Assembly: GCA_025210485.1 (NCBI GenBank)
Contig: JAOARN010000045.1
Span: 1 to 37,724 of the forward strand
From: Marinifilaceae bacterium
Lineage (GTDB): Bacteria > Bacteroidota > Bacteroidia > Bacteroidales > Marinifilaceae
DNA length: 37,724 nt
Direction of reading: 5' to 3'
In this document: in pieces, positions 17,341-25,323 of the stretch
Position numbering within the stretch: position 1 is the first letter of the stretch
Layout of the letters: the number at the start of each line of letters is the position of its first letter
The notes under the pieces: model-generated
What the model was told of the DNA's origin: nothing
Seen by the model: only the letters and a program-made list of their open reading frames with translations
The model's database searches: none
Program-made: the position numbers and the translations under genes

Positions 17341-17892
17341 GCTGGATTTCAAAAAAACAGAGGGAGGAGAAGACCTCCAGAGGCTCTGCACAAAATTAAT
17401 AAAGCGATTAGAGCCCGTAGTGTTCGCGTTGTGGGAGACAATGTAGAACCGAACATATATTCAATTCATGAAGCATTGAAGATTGCGGAAGATAGAGAAC
17501 TAGATTTAGTTGAAATATCTCCAAAGGCTGATCCGCCAGTATGTAAAGTGATTGATTACAATAAATTTCTTTACCAGCAAAAGAAAAAGCAAAAAGAAAT
17601 GAAGGCTAAGGCTGTTAAAGTTGTTGTAAAAGAAATCAGATTCGGACCGAATACCGATGATCATGATTATAATTTTAAACTTAAACATGCTGAGAAATTT
17701 ATAAATGAAGGTGCTAAGGTAAAAGCATATGTATTCTTCAAAGGAAGATCTATTCTGTTTAAAGATAAGGGTGAGATCTTGTTACTTAGATTTGCTCAAG
17801 ACCTTGAGGAAATTGGAAAAGTTGATCAACTTCCAAAACTTGAAGGTAAGCGCATGATTATGTTTATTTCTCCTAAGAAGAAAGCGAAATAA
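17338..17892 (+). CDS. infC: Translation initiation factor IF-3
   Basis: IF-3 binds the 30S subunit, keeps it apart from 50S and checks the start codon. Read from ATA 17338 the protein has 184 residues, the normal length: an N-terminal extension ([20 protein letters not shown]), the N-domain ([35 protein letters not shown]), a lysine-rich linker helix ([16 protein letters not shown]) and the C-domain ([20 protein letters not shown] to [10 protein letters not shown]). Starting at GTG 17431 would delete the conserved first strand and helix, so that start is wrong. A non-AUG start is expected for this gene: IF-3 in E. coli represses its own AUU-started mRNA by rejecting non-canonical starts. Here AUA plus a strong Shine-Dalgarno suggests the same feedback. 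Confidence 0.95.
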   Translation: MAGFQKNRGRRRPPEALHKINKAIRARSVRVVGDNVEPNIYSIHEALKIAEDRELDLVEISPKADPPVCKVIDYNKFLYQQKKKQKEMKAKAVKVVVKEIRFGPNTDDHDYNFKLKHAEKFINEGAKVKAYVFFKGRSILFKDKGEILLLRFAQDLEEIGKVDQLPKLEGKRMIMFISPKKKAK

Positions 17893-17903
17893 GATTTTTC
17901 TTT

Positions 17904-17954
17904 TTTCGCCTGTGAACTTGCTACAGTATTTTTAGCTAGCTTTGCAAGGTGAAA
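17904..17954 (+). promoter_or_regulatory. Structured spacer between infC and rpmI
   Basis: TTTCGC (17904-17909) can pair with GTGAAA (17949-17954) using one G-U, and CTTGC (17917-17921) with GCAAG (17944-17948), leaving a one-sided bulge. With the next spacer it may be a ribosomal-protein leader, since L20 controls this operon through RNA structures in other bacteria. Confidence 0.4.
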
Positions 17955-17987
17955 TATCATATATATAACTAATATTTTTTTTAGAAA

Positions 17988-18185
17988 ATGCCAAAGATGA
18001 AGACTAACAGCAGTGCAAAGAAAAGATTTACTTTGACTGCGTCGGGAAAAATCAAAAGAAAACATGCTTTTAAAAGTCACATTTTGACTAAGAAAAGTAA
18101 AAAAAGAAAGAGAAATCTTACTTATTTTGGAGCTGTTGATAAAGCAGATCAAAAGAACGTTAAGTTATTACTTAACATGTTATAA
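17988..18185 (+). CDS. rpmI: 50S ribosomal protein L35
   Basis: Bacterial ribosomal protein bL35, 65 residues, the family length. The N-terminus [20 protein letters not shown] and the internal [20 protein letters not shown] are the diagnostic basic signature, which lies against 23S rRNA. The C-terminus ends [13 protein letters not shown] 17988 is the only sensible start. It is third in the thrS operon, 95 bases after infC, with folded RNA in the spacer. Confidence 0.97.
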   Translation: MPKMKTNSSAKKRFTLTASGKIKRKHAFKSHILTKKSKKRKRNLTYFGAVDKADQKNVKLLLNML

Positions 18186-18227
18186 TATCAAAATTTTTTT
18201 TGATTTTTTAGTTTATTAACCAAATGA

Positions 18228-18258
18228 TTAGCTTGAAGACTCATTAAATGAGCGCTAA
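18228..18258 (+). promoter_or_regulatory. Hairpin between rpmI and rplT
   Basis: TTAGC (18228-18232) pairs with GCTAA (18254-18258), and CTCAT (18240-18244) with ATGAG (18248-18252) around a three-base loop, leaving an unpaired TTGAAGA on one side. It lies 19 bases ahead of the rplT start. A binding site for L20 is a fair guess. Confidence 0.4.
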
Positions 18259-18276
18259 CATTTAAAATTTATTATT

Positions 18277-18630
18277 ATGCCTAGATCAGTCAACTCTGTT
18301 GCATCAAGAGCAAGAAGAAAGAAGGTTCTAAAATTAACCAGAGGTTATTTTGGAGCAAGAAAAAACGTTTGGACGGTTGCTAAGAACACTTGGGAAAAAG
18401 GTTTAACTTATGCTTACCGCGATAGAAAGAAAAAGAAAAGTAATTTCAGAGCATTATGGATTCAGCGTATCAACGCTGCTGCTAGATTAGAAGGATTATC
18501 TTATTCTAAACTAATCGGTATGATGCATAAGGCTAATATTGAAATTAACAGAAAGGTTTTAGCCGACTTAGCTGTTAATCACCCTGAAGCATTTAAAGCA
18601 GTTGTAGCTAAAGCTCAAGCTGCAAAATAA
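18277..18630 (+). CDS. rplT: 50S ribosomal protein L20
   Basis: Bacterial ribosomal protein bL20, 117 residues, needed for early 50S assembly and a known translational repressor of its own operon in other bacteria. The signature is complete: [55 protein letters not shown] and [20 protein letters not shown]. It is the last gene of the thrS-infC-rpmI-rplT operon and is followed by a strong terminator. Confidence 0.98.
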   Translation: MPRSVNSVASRARRKKVLKLTRGYFGARKNVWTVAKNTWEKGLTYAYRDRKKKKSNFRALWIQRINAAARLEGLSYSKLIGMMHKANIEINRKVLADLAVNHPEAFKAVVAKAQAAK

Positions 18631-18649
18631 GATATAAGTTATTTTGAGT

Positions 18650-18679
18650 AAAAGGGATGCAAATTTTTGCATCCCTTTT
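18650..18679. terminator. Bidirectional terminator between rplT and dapB
   Basis: AAAAGGGATGCAAA (18650-18663) and TTTGCATCCCTTTT (18666-18679) form a perfect 14-bp stem followed by CTTTGTTTT. It closes the ribosomal operon and, read the other way, dapB. Confidence 0.9.
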
Positions 18680-18686
18680 CTTTGTT

Positions 18687-19400
18687 TTATAGTTCTAATA
18701 AATCATTCATTTGGTAAAAACCTTGCTTGCCTTTCATGAATTCGGCAGCGATTACAGCTCCAGTCGAAAATCCTGTTCTATTATATGCTTTGTGGGAAAT
18801 GCATATCTCATCTTGTTCGGAGTGCCATTTTATTTTATGTGTACCTGCAACTGCGCCATTTCTTCTTGCAAAAATATCTATTGAATCTTCTTTATCCGTT
18901 AAGCCTTCTGTCCATGTGTTTTTATGATCAGTATTTTCTATTATTCCTTCTGCTAAACTTATTGCTGTTCCACTGGGTGAATCAAGTTTGTGAATATGAT
19001 GAATTTCCTCCATGTCAACATCATATTGCTTGAAACGATTCATCATTTTTGCTAATTTTTTGTTAAGTTCAAAAAATAGATTCACACCCAGACTGAAATT
19101 TGATGCATAGAAAAAACCAAAACCATTTACGCAGTGTTTTTTTATTTCATCCATTTTATCTAACCAACCAGTTGTGCCTGAAACTACTGGTACTCCTGCT
19201 TCTGCGCATTTTATGTAGTTGTCAAAAGCAGTACTTGGAGTTGTGAATTCTATTACAACATCTAGTTTCTTTAGATTTTCAACAGTAAGGTCTTTGGTGT
19301 TATTCTTGTCGATAATCAGTTTTATTTCATGACCTCTTTCGGTTGCGATTTCCTTTATGGATTTGCCCATTTTACCAAATCCTATTAGTCCTATATTCAT
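18687..19400 (-). CDS. dapB: 4-hydroxy-tetrahydrodipicolinate reductase
   Basis: Cytosolic NAD(P)H-dependent reductase that makes tetrahydrodipicolinate in the diaminopimelate/lysine pathway; 237 residues, the short form common in Bacteroidota. The N-terminal Rossmann fold has GFGKMG (7-12) and the GTTGW nucleotide loop (75-79). The catalytic and substrate site EEIHHIHKLDSPSGTA (131-146) is intact with His134, His135 and Lys138. The C-terminus (YNRTGFSTGAVIAAEFM) carries the usual dimer and tetramer contacts. No other lysine gene is nearby. It is preceded by the terminator of the nucleoid-protein gene, so it probably has its own promoter. Confidence 0.95.
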   Translation of the reverse strand: MNIGLIGFGKMGKSIKEIATERGHEIKLIIDKNNTKDLTVENLKKLDVVIEFTTPSTAFDNYIKCAEAGVPVVSGTTGWLDKMDEIKKHCVNGFGFFYASNFSLGVNLFFELNKKLAKMMNRFKQYDVDMEEIHHIHKLDSPSGTAISLAEGIIENTDHKNTWTEGLTDKEDSIDIFARRNGAVAGTHKIKWHSEQDEICISHKAYNRTGFSTGAVIAAEFMKGKQGFYQMNDLLEL

Positions 19401-19434
19401 CTTTTGTTTATATTTTGAAATTGATTGATGAAAA

Positions 19435-19468
19435 AAAAGTGAAAATTATTGTTATAATTTCCACTTTT
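19435..19468 (-). terminator. Terminator after the nucleoid-associated protein gene
   Basis: AAAAGTGAAAATTAT (19435-19449) and ATAATTTCCACTTTT (19454-19468) pair over 15 positions with one mismatch and a four-base loop. On the minus strand a T-run follows (AAAA at 19431-19434 on the plus strand). Confidence 0.75.
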
Positions 19469-19502
19469 AAAATTGTAATATCTATGTGTTGATATGTTAA
19501 AA

Positions 19503-20549
19503 TTAATTTTCTTCTTTAAAGAATAACTTATAATAATTCATATCTCTGGCTGTGTCGTAGCCTTTTTCTATGAATTTACGTTTCCCATGAATGTAAATAT
19601 GAAAGTTTTTATCAAGTTTAAGCACATGTTTAAAGTGTTTTTGCTCTGTTTTAACAGCATCTGCATTAATTGTGAAATCTGAAAATAATTCTTTTTCATT
19701 CTCACCTTGATAATAATCTTTGTATTCATTGAAAGCCGAAATTACTTCATCATCTTCCATTACTTGATCTCTAAAATCAGTTTCTTTAAATTCTTTGTTG
19801 TCTTTGAAAAACTCAATTGATTTGTTCAATAAATCAATTTGATCAGCTTTTGCAACTTCATTTTCATCATTATAAACTTCTCCAATAAAGCCTTTGCATA
19901 AATCCAAATAGGTTTGTGTATGATAAAAACTATCTTCACGAAGCTTTAAATCTAGAAAATCGGTTTTCCAATATACAGCTTCTGAATTCTTATTGGTTTT
20001 GTCAACAATACATACTTTATATCCATGATCCTTCTCAGTATTGAATACTAAGCAGCCTTTATCCAATCTCTTTATATTTATTCCTTGTTCGCATCCAACT
20101 TCATAATTGCTATTTCTGTGAAATATTTTAAGAAAGGTTTCCTTGTTTTCGCTCTTAAACATCCCTATTGCATTGCATACCTCCCCGTCAACTACACAAT
20201 TTGAAAAAGATACGAAATAAAATTCGCCACCTTTTATATTTGGATGAGTAGATCTTTCATAAAGATATGATGCAATTTGCATTGATATTTCATAAAATGC
20301 AGCTGAATTATTAAAAAGTTCACTGCACTTGGAATATACTTTGTTGTTCTCCAATCCTTCTTCTCCTTGAAAATGATAGAATTCAGATTTATTAAATGCC
20401 GAAAGAAAGTATTGTAATAATACATTGCTTACATCATCATCTTCTAATAATAACTCATGTTTAGATAAGCGTAATTGTTCGTCAAGTTGTTTGTTTCCAA
20501 CTCTATGTACAACAATTTGATCTAGGTTAACATTTTCAAAATTAAACAT
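19503..20549 (-). CDS. Nucleoid-associated protein, NdpA/YejK family
   Basis: A 348-residue cytosolic protein of the 37-kDa nucleoid-associated family (NdpA/YejK). The N-terminus MFNFENVNLDQIVVHRVGNK is the family opening (a short 'I...hkVGN' segment), followed by an acidic stretch (LLLEDDDVSNVLLQYFLSAF). The central GGEFYFVSFSNCVVDGEVCNAIGMFKSENKETF and the C-terminal FKHVLKLDKNFHIYIHGKRK are also typical. Members bind DNA and associate with the nucleoid; their precise job is unclear. Some relatives sit in defence loci, but the housekeeping neighbours here give no hint of that. Monocistronic. Confidence 0.85.
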   Translation of the reverse strand: MFNFENVNLDQIVVHRVGNKQLDEQLRLSKHELLLEDDDVSNVLLQYFLSAFNKSEFYHFQGEEGLENNKVYSKCSELFNNSAAFYEISMQIASYLYERSTHPNIKGGEFYFVSFSNCVVDGEVCNAIGMFKSENKETFLKIFHRNSNYEVGCEQGINIKRLDKGCLVFNTEKDHGYKVCIVDKTNKNSEAVYWKTDFLDLKLREDSFYHTQTYLDLCKGFIGEVYNDENEVAKADQIDLLNKSIEFFKDNKEFKETDFRDQVMEDDEVISAFNEYKDYYQGENEKELFSDFTINADAVKTEQKHFKHVLKLDKNFHIYIHGKRKFIEKGYDTARDMNYYKLFFKEEN

Positions 20550-20675
20550 ATATGTATTGGTTTGTCTAAGTGTTCACTTTGCTTTTATTATCTTAATATT
20601 AAATTAAGAATACAAGTATAACATAATTTAATATCTGAAATCAAAAATAACTAATTATTATATTAATATCAATAA

Positions 20676-21416
20676 CTAATATTGTTTGTCAATAATTTCT
20701 TGGATTCTATTTTGACAAGTTTCAACCATTGATTCTATGCTTTCAAAATCTGAAGGTTCTATGGGCTCTAAAACTGTGTATTCTACCTTTGTTCCTATGT
20801 TAAGTGGGAACATGCCGTTACTTTCGATCTTATAGTTGCCATTGATTGCAAATGGAACAATTAGGGCATTGGGAGCTTGTTCAATTAGAGATTTAATTCC
20901 GGCAGTTTTGAATTTTCGCATTTTGCCAGTTTTACTTCTTGTACCTTCTGGGAAGATTGCAGCTGCTGTATTGGTTTTGTGAATTAATTTACCAAGTCTT
21001 ACAATTTCTTCGATAGATTGATATCTGTTTTTTCTATCAATAAGTGCTGAACCGCTTTTTTTAAGATTGTATGATACACTTGGAATACCTTTTCCCAATT
21101 CTTTTTTTGCAATGAATTTTGGCCAATGTTTTCTGAATATCCAAAATATTGGTGGTATGTCGTATGCGCCTTGATGATTTGAAACTATAATTAATGGTCG
21201 ATTGTTTGGTATTATATACTTGTTATTATAGGAAATCCTTATAGCAAGTATGTATATTAGTCGCATTAGTATGTAGTTTAATAAATCAACCGCATATTTA
21301 TGGGATTTTTTTCCAAATAAATTATAACAAATAATCTGTATTGGTAGAAATAGAATTAAGAAAAAACCAAATACAAGATAGAATATACTCGATAGAAAAA
21401 ATGATATTATTTTCAC
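20676..21416 (-). CDS. plsC: 1-acyl-sn-glycerol-3-phosphate acyltransferase
   Basis: Membrane-bound acyltransferase (246 residues) of the PlsC/AGPAT family, which adds the second acyl chain to make phosphatidic acid. An N-terminal hydrophobic helix (6-32) precedes the catalytic motif NHQGAYD (H81 and D86, the HX4D pair), the substrate motif around SALIDRKNRYQS and the FPEGTRS motif (155-161). A PF(A)INGNY motif (188-195) completes the set. The gene follows recN on the same strand, but an inverted repeat with a T-run lies between them, so it may not be co-transcribed. Lysophospholipid or ornithine-lipid acylation by a paralogue is the alternative. Confidence 0.88.
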   Translation of the reverse strand: MKIISFFLSSIFYLVFGFFLILFLPIQIICYNLFGKKSHKYAVDLLNYILMRLIYILAIRISYNNKYIIPNNRPLIIVSNHQGAYDIPPIFWIFRKHWPKFIAKKELGKGIPSVSYNLKKSGSALIDRKNRYQSIEEIVRLGKLIHKTNTAAAIFPEGTRSKTGKMRKFKTAGIKSLIEQAPNALIVPFAINGNYKIESNGMFPLNIGTKVEYTVLEPIEPSDFESIESMVETCQNRIQEIIDKQY

Positions 21417-21446
21417 TTTAGTTTTGTGTATGATAAATTAAAAAAA

Positions 21447-21488
21447 ATGTTTTTCATAATATATTTGTTTTAAAAAAATGAAAAACAT
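21447..21488 (-). terminator. Terminator or attenuator between recN and plsC
   Basis: ATGTTTTTCAT (21447-21457) and ATGAAAAACAT (21478-21488) form a perfect 11-bp stem with a 20-base loop. On the minus strand seven T follow, just after the recN stop. Confidence 0.65.
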
Positions 21489-21502
21489 AATAATAGATAT
21501 TT

Positions 21503-23155
21503 TTATTTAAGTAACTCTTTAGCATTCTCAAGAGCAGCTTGGGTTATCTTTGAACCACTTAACATTTTAGCTAGTTCCTCAAGCCTTTCATCTTTGTTAA
21601 GTTTAACAATATTAGAATATGTTTGTTCTTCGTCATCAGCCTTGTACACTTTAAAATGTGTTTTGGCTTGTCCTGCAATTTGCGGTAGGTGAGTGATGCT
21701 TATTACCTGAGTTGAATTTGACATTGAGCTCATAATATTTGCCATTTTATCAGCAATTTCACCTGATACACCTGTGTCTATTTCATCAAATAAAATACTT
21801 GGGGTATTCTTTTTTTGTCCAATTATGTACTTCATGCTAAGCATAATTCTTGAAAGCTCACCGCCAGAGGCAATTTTACCTAATTTCTCTAAAGAGCCAC
21901 CTTTGTTAGCCGAAAATAGAAAGTTTATTTGATCTAAGCCATTTGTTTTGAAATCCAAACTGTTTGAAATGTCTACCTGAAAGTTGGCATGTTTGATTCC
22001 TAGTTCTTTTAAATGTTTGTTTATATCAGTGTGAAGATTTGGTAATTTTTCTTTTCTCTTTTTACTTAGTATGAGTGCTTTTTCAAGCAAAATTTCTTTA
22101 GTCTTTTCTAGCTTTATTTCCAGTTCTTTTATATTGTCATCACTAGTCTCTATTTTGTTGATTCTATCAGCAAGATTATCTTTAATTGCTAATAAATCCC
22201 TTAGATTATCAACTTTATGTTTTTGTTCTAGATTGTAGATAGTGTTTAGTCTGTCATTTACAAATTCAAGTCTTTCGGGATTCATTTCTAAGGAGCTATT
22301 TATGTTTTCAAGCTCTGATGATAAATCTTGTAGTTCCAGAAATGAACTTTCAATTCTGTTATTTAATTCCTCGGCCTGTGGTAGAATATTATTTAACTTC
22401 AGCATGTTTTGTTTTAGCCGATTCATTAATGATAGAATGCCAGCTTCCTCTTCTTCCAAAAAGTTAAATGATGTTGATAGGCATGATTTTATTTCCTCTG
22501 CATTGGCAAGGCTATTTTGTTCTTCTTCCAATAATTGCTGTTCGTCAATACTTAGATTTGCCTCGTCTAGCTGATTGAACTGGAATTGAATATAATCTAA
22601 ATCGTTCTTTTCTTTTTCGTATAAATCGATAGCTTTTTTTAAATCAGATTTAACAGTTAGATAATTGCAATAGTAGTTATGATAATCATTTAATTCATTT
22701 CTAGTATTTGCAAAAAGATCAATTATTTCTGTTTGGAAATCTTCGTCCGCAATTTGTAAGTTTTGATTTTGGCTATGTATATCTATAAAATATTCTGAAA
22801 TCAATTTTAAGTTTTTTATATTGATAGGAGAATCGTTTATATATGCTCTTGATTTTCCATTTGGTAATATCTCCCGTCTTATTATTGTTAATTGATCATA
22901 ATCTAAATCGTATTCTTTAAATAGGTTTTGATAATTGTATTTGGAAATATCTAGGCTTAATTCAATTATACATTTGTGATTTTTGTCTTTCAGAATACTA
23001 GTGTCAATTCTATTACCCATAGCTAAACCTATCGCTCCAAGCAGTATTGATTTACCAGCGCCTGTCTCACCTGTAATTACAGAAAAACCTGAGTCAAAAT
23101 TTATATCTAATTCGGAGATTAAAGCATAATTTTTTATGTATATTGATTTAATCAT
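21503..23155 (-). CDS. recN: DNA repair protein RecN
   Basis: SMC-like ATPase (550 residues) that acts in double-strand break repair. The N-terminal ABC half has Walker A GETGAGKS (29-36); the two long coiled-coil arms run from about 155 to 370 (rich in Glu, Leu and Lys: EEEQNSLANAEEIKSCL); the C-terminal half has the ABC signature SGGEL (430-434), Walker B LFDEIDTG (455-462) and the ITHLPQIAG switch (from about 487). Everything expected is present. It lies downstream of porD on the same strand, but a good promoter (23195-23224) suggests independent expression. Confidence 0.97.
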   Translation of the reverse strand: MIKSIYIKNYALISELDINFDSGFSVITGETGAGKSILLGAIGLAMGNRIDTSILKDKNHKCIIELSLDISKYNYQNLFKEYDLDYDQLTIIRREILPNGKSRAYINDSPINIKNLKLISEYFIDIHSQNQNLQIADEDFQTEIIDLFANTRNELNDYHNYYCNYLTVKSDLKKAIDLYEKEKNDLDYIQFQFNQLDEANLSIDEQQLLEEEQNSLANAEEIKSCLSTSFNFLEEEEAGILSLMNRLKQNMLKLNNILPQAEELNNRIESSFLELQDLSSELENINSSLEMNPERLEFVNDRLNTIYNLEQKHKVDNLRDLLAIKDNLADRINKIETSDDNIKELEIKLEKTKEILLEKALILSKKRKEKLPNLHTDINKHLKELGIKHANFQVDISNSLDFKTNGLDQINFLFSANKGGSLEKLGKIASGGELSRIMLSMKYIIGQKKNTPSILFDEIDTGVSGEIADKMANIMSSMSNSTQVISITHLPQIAGQAKTHFKVYKADDEEQTYSNIVKLNKDERLEELAKMLSGSKITQAALENAKELLK

Positions 23156-23194
23156 GTTTTATTGTGTTGAAAATATATAGTTATGTCTAATTCA

Positions 23195-23224
23195 CAAAAA
23201 TAGTATCAATAAAATTAAGCGCAA
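23195..23224 (-). promoter_or_regulatory. Promoter of recN
   Basis: On the minus strand TTG (23224-23222), 19 bases and TATTTTTG (23202-23195) match the Bacteroidota promoter closely. The predicted leader to the recN start at 23155 is about 33 bases. Confidence 0.65.
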
Positions 23225-23318
23225 ATTAAAATGTTTAATAAATATAAAATTAAGCAATCTGGGAAAGCTTATTATTTGAGCTTATGTTTTGTGATGAATA
23301 TCTATGGCCTAATATCTT

Positions 23319-24224
23319 TTATTTGTTCGAAATTATTTTTTTGTATTTTGTTATGTTACCAGGGTCAATTTCCGAAACAATATTATATACTTGTTTTTTT
23401 TCGTCCATATTTGCGCCCGAAAATATATTTACAATTTCGTCAGATTTGGCATTAAAGAAGAATTGAAGTATAAATGAACCTGGTTTAGCTCGATGTGCTT
23501 TTTGTAGCATTTTGATTGCTTCACCTAGTTCCATTCTAGCATCCATGAGTTTATCAGCCATGCGATCAAGTCCAATTCTATGGTATTTGTAATAGCAGTC
23601 TCTTACTGGTTGGTATGCACTATTCATTAGGTTTTCGGTAAGCCAATACCTGTTTCGTCTGCTTTCATATGATTTCCATCCCTTGTATCGGCTGTTTTGC
23701 ATTTTTTGAACTATTGCTTCGGCCTTTGTGAAATACTCCGTTCCTCCCATTGGAGACATGCTGTCATAATCAAGACCAATGATAATATATGCATAGTAGG
23801 CTAAAAGTGCGGTTAATGAGTTTGGAGTAGTGGATTCGTTATAGAGTAAAGGCTCATATTCTACATACTTGAATTGGATATCGTCATCTTTAAAGTTAAT
23901 CATTGTGCTCGAATACGATGATCCATAGACTGGTCTCCTTGACTGAATCTGAAGATTTCCTTTGAATTCGTCGGACGAAACCTGTTCGGTGAGATTTATA
24001 ATTATATTACATTCTATTTTTTCATCTTGTTTGAATTTGTGTTTGGTCCATTTTGTTGTGTTCATGTACTCATTCACAGCTTTTCTCATTGCATCAAATA
24101 CTTGTTTGTTGGTTCCTTGTATTTTTTGACTTGATATACTTATGCTGCATTTTAGTTCCTGTGAGTATGAGTTGCTATTTAACAAAAAAGCAACAAATAA
24201 GATTAATAGAATTTGTTTTCTCAT
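23319..24224 (-). CDS. porD: DUF4835 family protein (PorD-like, type IX secretion group)
   Basis: Exported protein of 301 residues of the DUF4835 family, related to PorD, which was linked to the type IX secretion system in Porphyromonas gingivalis. A signal peptide (MRKQILLILFVAFLLNSNSYSQ) is followed by a conserved N-terminal part (NKQVFDAMRKAVNEYMNTTKWT, CNIIINLTEQ) and the family core (LLAYYAYIIIGLDYDSMSPMGG, GWKSYESRRNRYWLTENLMN). Its molecular role is not firmly known; a periplasmic or outer-membrane assembly role is inferred. In many relatives it lies between coaBC and recN; here recN follows but coaBC is not next to it. Confidence 0.85.
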   Translation of the reverse strand: MRKQILLILFVAFLLNSNSYSQELKCSISISSQKIQGTNKQVFDAMRKAVNEYMNTTKWTKHKFKQDEKIECNIIINLTEQVSSDEFKGNLQIQSRRPVYGSSYSSTMINFKDDDIQFKYVEYEPLLYNESTTPNSLTALLAYYAYIIIGLDYDSMSPMGGTEYFTKAEAIVQKMQNSRYKGWKSYESRRNRYWLTENLMNSAYQPVRDCYYKYHRIGLDRMADKLMDARMELGEAIKMLQKAHRAKPGSFILQFFFNAKSDEIVNIFSGANMDEKKQVYNIVSEIDPGNITKYKKIISNK

Positions 24225-24659
24225 CTGAAATTGTTCGTTTTAATTTTATTGCAGTTAATATATGGTATGATATATTATTTGTTTCTACTTTTATGTGTAA
24301 TTATAATACTAATATAATAAATGTTTTTTGACTTTAGCTATATATTTATCGTTTACATAATAGGTAATTGATTTAAAAAAAATAAAAAAGTATCTAATTA
24401 TGATTTTCTTAAAATATGATCGTTATTATGATTAAAATAATTAATTGTTGTTTATATATATTATTTGTAATTATTCATTTGGTTGCTAGTTGTTTTTATG
24501 TTCTCGATTTATTAAGTTAATATAATTTGATGTCTTGGCTTAAAGATGGAATAAAAATAGATTTGTACTATTGTAACTCGGATTAAGTAGATTAATTATA
24601 TTTTTTTTGTATAAAATTAGTCTAAATTGCGAGAAAATTAAATGTATCGAAAAAAATAA
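24225..24659. other. Intergenic region between porD and acpH, 435 bp
   Basis: A divergent, very A+T-rich spacer that must hold both promoters. I see no full TTG-N-TAnnTTTG match, no hairpin of note and no reading frame worth calling. Confidence 0.45.
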
Positions 24660-25259
24660 ATGAATATACTTGCACATTTACACTTATCTTTTGGGAGTGA
24701 CGATTTAATTATTGGAAATTTTGTTACTGACTTGTGTACATCTAAGCAGTGGAAGGAACTTCCGTCAGCTTTCCAAAAAGGAGTTGAGCTTCATCACTTT
24801 ATTGATAATACTACAGATAGTCATCCTGTATTTCGAGCAACCAAATCTATATTTTCACCTAAATATAATCATTATAGTGGTGTTATTGTAGATATAGTTT
24901 ATGATCATTTTCTAGCGAGAAAATTTAATGATTATCATAATGTAGAATTAAATAAATTTGTTAGTGATTTTTATCAATTGATGGATTCTAATATTGGAGA
25001 AATGCCTGAAAGAGTTGTTTATTATTACGGATTGTTGCGTAAATACAACTGGTTGACGAACTATCATGATTTAAATGAGTTAGCAAAAGTGTTTAAGGGA
25101 ATGGATGGAAGAACTAAATTTAAATCAGGAATGTCTAACGCAACTGATGTCTTGGTTGATAATTATATTAAGATTGAAGAATATTTTGATCAATTTTATC
25201 CTGAACTTTTTTCAAAGACAAAGAAATACTGTGAAGGTAGATTTCCAAATTTAATTTGA
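24660..25259 (+). CDS. acpH: Acyl carrier protein phosphodiesterase
   Basis: AcpH family (DUF479), 199 residues: a cytosolic HD-like hydrolase that removes 4'-phosphopantetheine from holo-ACP in E. coli. Diagnostic pieces are the N-terminus MNILAHLHLSFGSDDLIIGN, FQKGVELHHFIDNTTDSHPVF (about 38-58) with its His and Asp metal ligands, and GVIVDIVYDHFLAR (about 75-88). Monocistronic, with a terminator shared with the convergent MATE gene. Some family members in Bacteroidota may have other substrates. Confidence 0.9.
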   Translation: MNILAHLHLSFGSDDLIIGNFVTDLCTSKQWKELPSAFQKGVELHHFIDNTTDSHPVFRATKSIFSPKYNHYSGVIVDIVYDHFLARKFNDYHNVELNKFVSDFYQLMDSNIGEMPERVVYYYGLLRKYNWLTNYHDLNELAKVFKGMDGRTKFKSGMSNATDVLVDNYIKIEEYFDQFYPELFSKTKKYCEGRFPNLI

Positions 25260-25262
25260 GAA

Positions 25263-25302
25263 AAACTTGCTTTGTCTTGAAAATTAAAGCCAAAGCAAGT
25301 TT
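25263..25302. terminator. Bidirectional terminator between acpH and the MATE gene
   Basis: AAACTTGCTTTG (25263-25274) and CAAAGCAAGTTT (25291-25302) form a perfect 12-bp stem. The minus strand gives the better T-run (GTTTTTC). Confidence 0.8.
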
Positions 25303-25323
25303 GATTGTATTTCAAAACCGTAT

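Noticed and set aside
17431..17892. infC starting at GTG 17431
   Set aside because: This would delete the conserved start of the IF-3 N-domain, and the Shine-Dalgarno points to 17338.
17826..18152. 108-codon minus-strand frame across infC-rpmI
   Set aside because: It spans two well-identified ribosomal-operon genes on the opposite strand.
22242..22574. 110-codon plus-strand frame opposite recN
   Set aside because: It is a Ser-rich antisense shadow of the RecN coiled coil.
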